Shown here one piece after another: positions 1 through 7,085 of a DNA stretch of 25,907 nucleotides; position 1 is the first letter of the stretch; the number at the start of each line of letters is the position of its first letter. The notes below the pieces were generated by a model, which was given only the letters and a program-made list of their open reading frames with translations, was not told the DNA's origin and searched no databases. This stretch comes from an uncultured Alphaproteobacteria bacterium. Lineage in GTDB: Bacteria; Pseudomonadota; Alphaproteobacteria; HIMB59. The stretch is taken from assembly GCA_902632575.1 (NCBI GenBank), contig CACPCY010000009.1, positions 1-25,907 on the forward strand, given 5' to 3'. The translations under genes and the position numbers were made by a program.

Positions 1-1035
1 GATACATACTAAATTCTTTTTTTTATCTTCATAGTGCCAATAATCCCATCCATTAAAACTCGATGTCTTATTTACTTTTGCAGCAATTTTATGAATTGAC
101 CCTCTCTCATTTTTATATGAAATACTCCCATCTGATAAAATTGTAGCTTTATAGCTTTTCTTATTATTATAGAGTTTAGCACCTGGTTTTAAATGTCCAT
201 TGTCAATTAAACTTGCAAAGGGTATTTTTTGTACTGGTTTATCTTTTTCATTAATCTCTAATAAATCATTTTTTAAAGATTTAATTTTTTTTAATCTTTT
301 AATAGCTAAATTAAAATAAGTCTCATCTTTTTCAAAACCTATGTAATTTCTACCCAAATATTTTGCTTCAGCACAGAAACTTGCTGTGCCTGCAAAAGGT
401 TCTAGTACTAGATCTCCTTGTATCGATGACTGAATAATAATTTTTTTCATCAAAGCTAACGGTTTTTGAGTTGGGTGAGCTGTTTGTTTTTTATTGTTTT
501 TAAGCCTTTCTTTACCTGAACAAATCGGAAAGTTCCAAATACTTCTTTCTTGTCTGTCTTCATTTGCAACCTTTAAAGTATGATAATTAAATTGATACTT
601 AGACTTAGGTTTTTTTGAACACCAAATAAGAGTTTCATGTGCATTAGTAAGTCTTGTTGCCCTAAAATTTGGTAATGGGTTAGATTTGGCCCAAATCACA
701 TCATTTAAAATCCAAAAGTTTAAATCTTGGAGAATTTTTCCAATTCTAAAAATATTGTGATATGAACCAATAATCCATAACCCCCCATCAGGTTTAAGAA
801 CTCTTTTACACTCAGTTAAATAAGAAAAGGTAAAATCATCATAATTGGAGTAACTATCAAACTTGTCCCAATCCTGATTGACACCATTGACAATGGAATG
901 ATTTGGTCTAGTTAAGACTTTGTTTAATTGTAAGTTATAAGGAGGGTCTAAGAAAACTAAATCAATTGTCTGATCTTCAATCTTAGCCAATAGATCAAGA
1001 CAATCACCTAAATATAGGTTATTTGATTTCAACAC
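1..1035 (-). CDS. ccrM: CcrM-type adenine-specific DNA methyltransferase (GANTC), 3' end cut by window
   Basis: My own translation gives 345 residues that run off the window edge, so the C-terminus is missing, probably by only a few to 20 residues given the usual length of about 360. Visible are the catalytic DPPYNLQ motif near residue 33 (beta-class N6-adenine methyltransferase), a long stretch typical of CcrM (WDKFDSY, KRVLKPDGGLWIIGSYHNIFR), the HPTQKP block, and the AdoMet-binding FAG motif. The C-terminal CcrM-specific domain is present (RGSIHKIAAKV, then NGWDYWHYED). CcrM methylates adenine in GANTC and times the alphaproteobacterial cell cycle. There is no ATG: an in-frame stop at 1045-1047 is followed by GTG at 1035 and TTG at 1032, so I chose GTG. 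It is the last gene of the operon coming from 4567. Two GAATC sites lie just upstream of the start. Confidence 0.95.
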   Translation of the reverse strand, partial: MLKSNNLYLGDCLDLLAKIEDQTIDLVFLDPPYNLQLNKVLTRPNHSIVNGVNQDWDKFDSYSNYDDFTFSYLTECKRVLKPDGGLWIIGSYHNIFRIGKILQDLNFWILNDVIWAKSNPLPNFRATRLTNAHETLIWCSKKPKSKYQFNYHTLKVANEDRQERSIWNFPICSGKERLKNNKKQTAHPTQKPLALMKKIIIQSSIQGDLVLEPFAGTASFCAEAKYLGRNYIGFEKDETYFNLAIKRLKKIKSLKNDLLEINEKDKPVQKIPFASLIDNGHLKPGAKLYNNKKSYKATILSDGSISYKNERGSIHKIAAKVNKTSSFNGWDYWHYEDKKKNLVCI

Positions 1036-1039
1036 ATAT

Positions 1040-1063
1040 GAATCTTAATATTTATAAAGAATC
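1040..1063 (-). promoter_or_regulatory. Pair of GANTC methylation sites in the ccrM leader
   Basis: The 61-base gap between rnhB and ccrM holds two GAATC sites, at 1040-1044 and 1059-1063, each within the heptamer GAATCTT and 19 bases apart. The first is 5 bases from the proposed GTG start. In Caulobacter, GANTC sites in the ccrM leader allow methylation to dampen ccrM transcription. A similar role here is inference. None of the other gaps I inspected carries a GANTC site. Confidence 0.5.
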
Positions 1064-1096
1064 TTGTGTAAAAAAAACTTACTCTGCTGTTGATAA

Positions 1097-1699
1097 CTAA
1101 GTAGATAACTTTTTGATAAGTTTACTTATAGGTTGATAAGTGGTCCTGTGATATTTGCTGACTCCATGTGTATAAATAGCGCTTAAGTGAGACTTTGTAC
1201 CGTACCCAGCATTTTTATTCCATTGATAATTACCATCTAATGAGTGGAGCTTCAAAAGTAATTTGTCTCTGAAGACTTTTGCTATAATTGAAGCTGCTGA
1301 CACCTGATTAATTTTATCATCTGCTTTAATTAAAGACTTCACCTTATAACCTTTCATTTCGCTTGGAATAAATTTTCCATCTATGATGATTGTATCTGAT
1401 TTTTTAGACAACAAAATTATCGATTGTTTCATGCTTTGCAAAACTACATTGTGAATATTAAACCTTTCAATAAATTTTTTTTTTCCAAAAATAATTTGAT
1501 AATTATATTCGAAACCTTTATTTGATCTGAAATATTCATATATTTCCTCTCTTTTTTTTTTATTTATTTTTTTTGAGTCAGAGACACTAAATGGAAGTTT
1601 ATCAAATAAGGAATTTTGTGATCTAAAAGCACAAATTATTGTACTTCCAACAAGAGATCCTCTGCCAACCTCGTCGACTCCAACAACATATTCACTCAT
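1097..1699 (-). CDS. rnhB: Ribonuclease HII
   Basis: Cleaves the RNA strand of RNA-DNA hybrids and starts removal of single misincorporated ribonucleotides. The N-terminal GVDEVGRG motif, which contributes the first acidic catalytic residues, starts about residue 7. The IIIDGKF segment supplies the next acid, and KADDKINQVSAASIIAKV is the typical RNase HII block with a further Asp. The length of 200 residues is normal. I prefer ATG at 1699; an in-frame TTG at 1702 would add one residue. The start overlaps the end of moaB by 8 bases, so the two are translationally linked. Position next to ccrM is familiar in Alphaproteobacteria. A T10 run on the plus strand (A10 in the coding strand) lies near 1552-1561, encoding a Lys-rich loop. 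Confidence 0.95.
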   Translation of the reverse strand: MSEYVVGVDEVGRGSLVGSTIICAFRSQNSLFDKLPFSVSDSKKINKKKREEIYEYFRSNKGFEYNYQIIFGKKKFIERFNIHNVVLQSMKQSIILLSKKSDTIIIDGKFIPSEMKGYKVKSLIKADDKINQVSAASIIAKVFRDKLLLKLHSLDGNYQWNKNAGYGTKSHLSAIYTHGVSKYHRTTYQPISKLIKKLST

Positions 1700-2213
1700 C
1701 AAGTCTAGGTATTAGTTCGACAAAATTACATGGCTTGTGTCTTATGTCTAATTGATGAAAAAGAATATCATTCCAAGCATCTCTGACAGCAGAAGTAGAT
1801 CCAGGTAAACAAAAGATGTAAGTTTGATTTAATAAAAATGCACTTGCTCGAGATTGTATAGTTGAAGTTCCAATTTTTTTATAGCTTAATTGTCTAAACA
1901 ATTCACCAAATCCTGGAATTTCAACTTGAGATATTTTTTTTAAGGCATCAATAGTATTATCTCTTCCTGTCAGACCAGTCCCACCTGAAGTAATTATTAC
2001 ATCGTGTTCGATAGATGCTGTTAATTTCTGAATAATAGGAATGAAGAGTTTAGGTTCATCTTCAATAATCTGATAATGGGAAACAGAATGTCCTTTTTTT
2101 TGTATCAGTTCTTTTAAGGTATTACCTGATTTATCATCACTTTCTTTTCTTGTATCCGACAAAGTGATTACGGCAATATTTATTTGTTTAAATGTTACTT
2201 TTTCATCAATCAT
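1692..2213 (-). CDS. moaB: Molybdenum cofactor biosynthesis protein MoaB
   Basis: MoaB/MogA-fold protein of 173 residues. Family members bind molybdopterin and, in the MogA-like cases, adenylate it before molybdenum insertion. Visible are the N-terminal strand VITLSDTR, the DDKSGNTL segment, the core VIITSGGTGLTGRDNT loop (GGTG plus acidic residue, the molybdopterin-binding signature) and the late LPGSTSAVRDAW motif. The ATG at 2213 sits inside the end of the transglycosylase gene (8-base overlap). The neighbours slt and rnhB are unrelated in function, so this looks like operon packing. The moaD and moaE genes lie near the other end of the window, supporting an intact cofactor pathway in this genome. 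Whether it acts as MoaB or does the MogA job cannot be told from sequence alone. Confidence 0.93.
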   Translation of the reverse strand: MIDEKVTFKQINIAVITLSDTRKESDDKSGNTLKELIQKKGHSVSHYQIIEDEPKLFIPIIQKLTASIEHDVIITSGGTGLTGRDNTIDALKKISQVEIPGFGELFRQLSYKKIGTSTIQSRASAFLLNQTYIFCLPGSTSAVRDAWNDILFHQLDIRHKPCNFVELIPRLDE

Positions 2214-3888
2214 TAATCAAGATAGTATTAGTGGCTATAAGTTCATCAGCATAATAGAATGAATTATGATTTATTAATTCATAAATAACAAGATTAGTTA
2301 GGACTCTCTCAACAAACATTCGTGTTTCTCTTGAAGGTATAGACTCAATTAAAAGAAAACTATCATCGTTAAATGTAGTTTTTTTCATCCATTTTGAAAG
2401 ATTTCCTGGCCCTGCATTATATGAGATTAAAGCCTTTAATAAATCTCCATTAATATAATTTATAGATAATAAACTTTGAAGGTAAAGGCTACCTGTCTCA
2501 ACATTAATTTCAGGATCATATAATATTCTCGGATTAGACTTAAATTTATGTTTTTTATTTACCATACGAGCCGTTGATGGAAGAATTTGCATCAATCCAT
2601 ATGCACTTTTACCACTTTTTGCGAAAGCACTAAACTGCGACTCTTGTCTAATCATGCTAATAATAATAGTTGGGTCAATACTGTTGAAATTGTAATCTTG
2701 AATCCATTTTGGAGTTGGATATAAAAAATCTATCGGGGCATCCTCTTTAAACAAGTATTTTGCTGTTTTAATTTGCAAGGAACTGAGATCATTTTTAATA
2801 GAAAAATTTAGTATGAGTCTTTTAAATCTATCATTTGTAATGTTTTGAAGTCTATTTAATTCTATCTCTGCAATTGGTAGTTCATCGATTTCAATTAATG
2901 CCTGAATTCTCTCACCTAATTTGGTATCTAAAAATGACTCAAGATCTGAGCTCATTAATGAGGTATTAAATTCAAAGTCTTGAATGGTTTTATCTAAAAT
3001 TCTACAAGATAAAATTGAGTATATATTAAAACTTGGTTTGCAAGATTTATTTAGAGCCTCTAAAGATGCTTTGAAAGTAATTTCATCATTAGCGTCTTTC
3101 GTCGAGGATAAAAAAGACCAATAAGCACCAGCATCCCTTAACCATTTGTTATCTGAAATTTTTGAGAGTATTAAAAATTGTCTCGAGGCTTTTTGGTATT
3201 TTCCTTTTCTATAATATGAGAGACCTTTGATCCATAAGCCCTCATCATACGGTTGACTCAAAAAAGCTTCATCATTTAAAACATTTATAGCCTTATCATC
3301 TAAATCTGCAAGGTAGTAGCCATTGGCAATTTTGGAAAGTAGAAAAGATTTTTCTTTTTGATTAAAATATTTTATGTGGTGGTTTAAATACTCTAATGCT
3401 CCAGTAGGCCATCCTCTCCCCACTCTTGATCTTACAGTATTATAAATACTAATTTTTTTTGAGTAATTTTTATTTGAAAATATTTTATTTGATTTAGTGG
3501 AGACGGTTTCTTGTAACTTATCTTTTTGAAAGATCTCATCAAAAAGTGGGTATGAATTTTTTTTTGGTTTTTTTGCCCCATCTGGCATCCTTCTTACTCC
3601 CAATTTATAAATCCTTCTAGCTTCGTAATGATCACTATATTCACTCAACCAATCTCGGAGCTCTAAAAAACTAGAGCGATGTGCTGTTGGATGAAGAAGT
3701 TTTAAAGCTTGTACATGACCCATAAGAATTAAATCATCTAGTTTTGCTATATCTTTATCAGCTTTATCAAAATTTCCATTTCTGTAATCATTAAAAATAC
3801 TTTTGTAAAGGCCAATATCTTTAGAGCTAAGGGCAAAGATACTCTGTGAGTAAAAAAACGTTACAATTAATAAAACTATAATTCTCAC
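2206..3888 (-). CDS. slt: Soluble-type lytic murein transglycosylase (SLT domain)
   Basis: Periplasmic enzyme that cleaves peptidoglycan glycan strands to 1,6-anhydro ends. The N-terminus is a signal peptide (a basic start, then a hydrophobic run ending near SIFA). A long helical, superhelix-like region follows, and the C-terminal SLT domain begins about residue 405. The catalytic Glu is in MIRQESQF, with the family motifs SAYGLMQILPSTA, the Asn/Glu segment INVETGSLYL, and ALISYNAGPG. The open frame extends to TTG at 3900. I chose GTG at 3888 because GGTGG lies a few bases upstream and the protein then starts MRIIVLL, a natural signal-peptide start. Either start overlaps or abuts the UDG-like gene that ends at 3890. 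Length near 560 is somewhat short for Slt but normal for alphaproteobacterial relatives. Confidence 0.9.
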   Translation of the reverse strand: MRIIVLLIVTFFYSQSIFALSSKDIGLYKSIFNDYRNGNFDKADKDIAKLDDLILMGHVQALKLLHPTAHRSSFLELRDWLSEYSDHYEARRIYKLGVRRMPDGAKKPKKNSYPLFDEIFQKDKLQETVSTKSNKIFSNKNYSKKISIYNTVRSRVGRGWPTGALEYLNHHIKYFNQKEKSFLLSKIANGYYLADLDDKAINVLNDEAFLSQPYDEGLWIKGLSYYRKGKYQKASRQFLILSKISDNKWLRDAGAYWSFLSSTKDANDEITFKASLEALNKSCKPSFNIYSILSCRILDKTIQDFEFNTSLMSSDLESFLDTKLGERIQALIEIDELPIAEIELNRLQNITNDRFKRLILNFSIKNDLSSLQIKTAKYLFKEDAPIDFLYPTPKWIQDYNFNSIDPTIIISMIRQESQFSAFAKSGKSAYGLMQILPSTARMVNKKHKFKSNPRILYDPEINVETGSLYLQSLLSINYINGDLLKALISYNAGPGNLSKWMKKTTFNDDSFLLIESIPSRETRMFVERVLTNLVIYELINHNSFYYADELIATNTILIND

Positions 3889-3889
3889 T

Positions 3890-4567
3890 CTATCCACCAA
3901 GTTGCTTTTTAATTTCTTTTAAATCTTCCCAAGCATCTTTCTTAAGTTCTGGATTATTAATTAATAAAGACGGCTCATAAAGGACTCGGCATTTTTTGGG
4001 TACCACGTCATTGGGTGTGTTGAAATCAAACCATTTTCCACGAAGAGACATGGAAGACAAGTCTGCAGCCAATAACATTTTAATGCAATAATTTGACATA
4101 ATTATTAAATATTTTGGATTAATCAATTCAATCAACCGATAATTGATAAGTTGTAAAATTGAATTCATTTTGTGGTTATTATCAAACTCACCAAGTCCCC
4201 TTGGTATATAAGACACTAAGCTTATTTGTTCCCTATCTAATTTTATGGAGGAAAGCATTTTATCAAATAACTCACCACTTGCTTTATCTATTATCTTTTC
4301 ATCAGTAATGTCACATTTACCGTAAAAAAATAAAATCTTCGAATTTTTATCACCTTCTACAAGATTGATTGGTTGATTAATATTTAACTTTAATAATTCA
4401 TTTTTTAAAAAATCCTCTATTTGCTCAATACTGGTTGCTTTGCTTGGACTATTGATAATATCTATATTTATTTGGTTATTAGAATCATTTTGAGATTTTT
4501 TTACTTGAAATTCCTTAAGATTCATCAATTCCAAAAGAATATTTTTTTGGTAGTCTTGGTTATTCAT
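3890..4567 (-). CDS. Degenerate uracil-DNA glycosylase family 4-like protein
   Basis: A 225-residue protein that keeps the overall layout of family 4 UDGs: SGELFDKMLSSIKLDREQI (residues 98-116) matches the usual block after the first active-site motif, NPKYLIIMSNYCIKMLL matches the central strand, and LRGKWFDF matches the RG-W block. The working parts are changed. The GEAPGxxED active-site motif is YGKCDITDE at 82-90, and the HPAYLLR motif is EPSLLIN at 198-204, so the catalytic-loop His is lost. The four iron-sulphur cysteines are absent: only C85, C161 and C193 exist, none placed like the ligands. It is therefore probably not a normal Fe-S uracil glycosylase. It opens the operon slt-moaB-rnhB-ccrM, and its ATG shares two bases with the ATG of the divergent TPR gene. 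Confidence 0.75.
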   Translation of the reverse strand: MNNQDYQKNILLELMNLKEFQVKKSQNDSNNQINIDIINSPSKATSIEQIEDFLKNELLKLNINQPINLVEGDKNSKILFFYGKCDITDEKIIDKASGELFDKMLSSIKLDREQISLVSYIPRGLGEFDNNHKMNSILQLINYRLIELINPKYLIIMSNYCIKMLLAADLSSMSLRGKWFDFNTPNDVVPKKCRVLYEPSLLINNPELKKDAWEDLKEIKKQLGG

Positions 4568-6164
4568 GATTAAAAAATTATCTTTTAGTTTATATTTTAT
4601 ATATTTTTTTGGATTTATTGTATATGCATATGGGTCTCAATTAAAAAATACTTTCGAAAATCAACTTCTAAGTTCAATTTATTCTGAATACAATAATGAT
4701 TATTTAATTTGGGAAAAATTACCCAAATATAATTTTTCAAATGACCATACTTCAACCTTACTAAGTAATATTATTATAGGAAATTATACTTTTGATAATA
4801 TTAGTGAAATTGAAAGTGGGTTTATTCATGAAATTGTTCTTTTTCTAAAGAACCTTGGTGATGACAAATGCTTAAATATTCCTGACAAAAAAAAAATTTA
4901 TATTTTTGAAGAGGCTATACTAAAAAGCATAAATTTTTGGATGACTTTTTGTAATAAACACAATGTTCAAAATAACTTAGAAAATTTGAATGAAATTGAT
5001 AGTCGCTTTACAAATTTAAGATATATCAATACTATTTTTTACTATCATCATCAAAATGACCTCAACAATTTAAAAAAAATTAATGAAGAAATAACATCAA
5101 ATATACAAACACTCTCTATCTTTAATTCTAAAGAATTAAATGTTATGAATAGTATTTTCAATTATCATAACATTAATTTTCCACTGTCAGATTTTATTCA
5201 GTCATCAACTACTTTTAATAATTTGTCTATAGAATTAGATCAAAATTACGTAGTTGAGGATTATGAAGACATAATATATCTTCAACTATTTCAAACTAGC
5301 ACTTATTATTTTTATGCGCGTGAGTATAAAAAAGCACTTGCTTTATTATCTTATTTAATCGAAATAAATCCTGATAATAGTGATTATTATCTTTATAAAA
5401 AAATTTCATTTTTAGCAGAATTAAATCCAAGTAAAGAAATACTAAAATTAATTAAAAATTTTACCCCAACTGACAAAAATTTTAATTTTTTTAAAAACTA
5501 CCTTTATATCTCAACATCATTTGAATTAGACACTGATATGAGTGACTTAGTGTATTTTATAAATAATAGCGATCATCAAACTGATTGGATAAATCTAGAG
5601 TTATCATTTCTTGTTGCGATGGAAATGTACTTTTTAAATGATAATCGTGGTGCTTTAGATTTTATAAACGAGTGTTGCATGAGTATTTTAGAGAATTCTG
5701 ATGATGCAATTCATCTTTTTAAATATGGTATTTTGTTAGAGAGAAATAATGAAATTAAAAAAGCTGAAGAAATTATCCAAAAAAGTATTGATATATCTAA
5801 AAGTCCATATCCTTACATATTAAATTATCTTGCATATTTATGGGTTGAGAATGATAGAAAATTAGATCTTGCAGAAAGTATGCTTCAAAAGGCAGTAAAA
5901 GACTCAAATTATAATGATGGGGCTATACTTGATAGTTTGGGATGGCTTTATTTTAAAAAAGATAACTTAGATTTGGCAGAAAAATGGATTTATGATGCTT
6001 ATCAACTTGAACCCTCAGAGCCAGAAATAATAGATCATTTATCTCAAATATATTATGAATTAGGCAGATACAAAGAATCAAAATTTTTAGATAATAAAAT
6101 TATATTATTTCATAAAGATTATTTTAAATACGAGGAAGTTTTAGGCAGAAATGAGAATAAGTAA
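4566..6164 (+). CDS. Exported TPR-repeat protein of the ispE locus
   Basis: A 532-residue protein with an N-terminal signal peptide (KK, then a hydrophobic run to about residue 23), so probably periplasmic or lipid-side. The middle is poorly conserved, Asn/Ile-rich helical sequence. A TPR-like unit is seen around residues 245-285. Clear tandem TPRs occupy about 395-510, including NYLAYLWVE and DSLGWLYFKKDNLDLAEKWI (residues near 456), the signature of the TPR protein that precedes ispE in many Alphaproteobacteria. Its exact partner is unknown; TPRs generally mediate protein contacts. The gene overlaps ispE by 14 bases. The ATG at 4566 lies within the start codon of the divergent gene, with no Shine-Dalgarno visible, so leaderless translation or promoters inside the neighbouring gene are likely. 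An A10 run lies at 4887-4896. Confidence 0.85.
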   Translation: MIKKLSFSLYFIYFFGFIVYAYGSQLKNTFENQLLSSIYSEYNNDYLIWEKLPKYNFSNDHTSTLLSNIIIGNYTFDNISEIESGFIHEIVLFLKNLGDDKCLNIPDKKKIYIFEEAILKSINFWMTFCNKHNVQNNLENLNEIDSRFTNLRYINTIFYYHHQNDLNNLKKINEEITSNIQTLSIFNSKELNVMNSIFNYHNINFPLSDFIQSSTTFNNLSIELDQNYVVEDYEDIIYLQLFQTSTYYFYAREYKKALALLSYLIEINPDNSDYYLYKKISFLAELNPSKEILKLIKNFTPTDKNFNFFKNYLYISTSFELDTDMSDLVYFINNSDHQTDWINLELSFLVAMEMYFLNDNRGALDFINECCMSILENSDDAIHLFKYGILLERNNEIKKAEEIIQKSIDISKSPYPYILNYLAYLWVENDRKLDLAESMLQKAVKDSNYNDGAILDSLGWLYFKKDNLDLAEKWIYDAYQLEPSEPEIIDHLSQIYYELGRYKESKFLDNKIILFHKDYFKYEEVLGRNENK

Positions 6165-6969
6165 ATTAACAAGCTATGCTAAAATAAATCTTTATTTAAA
6201 AATTAAATATTATGACAAAATTATCAAAAAACATAAGATTTCTTCTAAAGTCGTTCTTTTAAAATTAAATGATTTAATTAAGGTATCTAATTCTACAAAG
6301 TTACAAATTACTTATTACGATCAAAATAAAAAAATAATCAAATTGAAAAATGATATTATAAAAAAATCAATTCTATTTTTCGATAGAAAATATAAAACTA
6401 AAACAAAATTAAAATTTTTAGTTTACAAAAAAATACCAGTTGGTTATGGATTAGGAGGCGGATCCTCAAATGCAGCCTCAATTTTAAAATTTCTATATAA
6501 ATATCATCAAATTACTTCAAAAAACTTTGAAAAAGATGCACCTTTAATTGGTTCAGATGTAATTATTTTTAAAGATAAATATCCAAAAATAATTGATGGA
6601 TTAAGTCAGTATAAATACCTCAAGGCAAAAAAATATTATTGGAGGAAAGTTTACTTAATTTTTCCTTCAAAAAAAAATTTAACTAAAAAAATTTATAATT
6701 ATTTTAAAAACCATAACATGGGAGCAAAAAAACAACTAATATCTCAAAATAACTTAACTAGTTCATCCATGTTGCTAAATAAAGAGTTTAAAGAATTATT
6801 TCTGTTCCTTTTGGATTATAGGAAAGATTTCTTAAAATTTGGCATGAGTGGTAGTGGATCTTCAATTTTTGTATCTTTCAAGAAAATCGCAAAAGAAAAG
6901 TCGATTTTTAGGGAGATTAATAAATTTTATCCTTCAGTTAGAATTGAAAAATCCTCTTATTTCGGATAA
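6151..6969 (+). CDS. ispE: 4-diphosphocytidyl-2-C-methyl-D-erythritol kinase
   Basis: GHMP-family kinase of the MEP isoprenoid pathway; phosphorylates CDP-methylerythritol at the 2-position. The N-terminus SYAKINLYL (8-16) carries the substrate-binding Lys. The ATP-binding glycine loop PVGYGLGGGSSNAAS is at 96-110. The catalytic Asp is D136 in GSDV, and GHMP motif 3, MSGSGSSIF, starts at 232. The usual DGYHEL stretch after the first strand is eroded to a Lys-rich sequence that keeps one His (H28), and the protein is slightly short (272 residues). The ATG at 6151 is supported by GGCAG a few bases upstream. The 14-base overlap with the TPR gene and the 16-base gap to tRNA-Gln point to one transcript. 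The Lys/Ile-rich composition reflects strong AT pressure. Confidence 0.93.
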   Translation: MRISKLTSYAKINLYLKIKYYDKIIKKHKISSKVVLLKLNDLIKVSNSTKLQITYYDQNKKIIKLKNDIIKKSILFFDRKYKTKTKLKFLVYKKIPVGYGLGGGSSNAASILKFLYKYHQITSKNFEKDAPLIGSDVIIFKDKYPKIIDGLSQYKYLKAKKYYWRKVYLIFPSKKNLTKKIYNYFKNHNMGAKKQLISQNNLTSSSMLLNKEFKELFLFLLDYRKDFLKFGMSGSGSSIFVSFKKIAKEKSIFREINKFYPSVRIEKSSYFG

Positions 6970-6985
6970 GTTCTTTAAATCCTGA

Positions 6986-7060
6986 TGGGGCGTAGCCAAG
7001 CGGTAAGGCACCGGTTTTTGGTATCGGCATGCGTAGGTTCGAATCCTACCGCCCCAGCCA
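6986..7060 (+). tRNA. trnQ: tRNA-Gln (anticodon UUG)
   Basis: A complete 75-base cloverleaf. The acceptor stem TGGGGCG pairs perfectly with CGCCCCA. The anticodon arm is CCGGT/ATCGG with one G-U pair around the 7-base loop TTTTGGT, giving anticodon TTG. The T-arm contains GGTTCGAATCC, the discriminator base is G, and CCA is encoded at 7058-7060. It sits 16 bases after ispE and 25 bases before uup, so it is probably processed from a shared mRNA. Confidence 0.97.
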
Positions 7061-7085
7061 TTTCTGAGCTATAAATTGGAAAAAT

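Noticed and set aside
1045..1064. Possible CtrA box in the ccrM leader
   Set aside because: Only one TTAA half-site is present; no partner lies at the 7-base spacing of the TTAA-N7-TTAA consensus.
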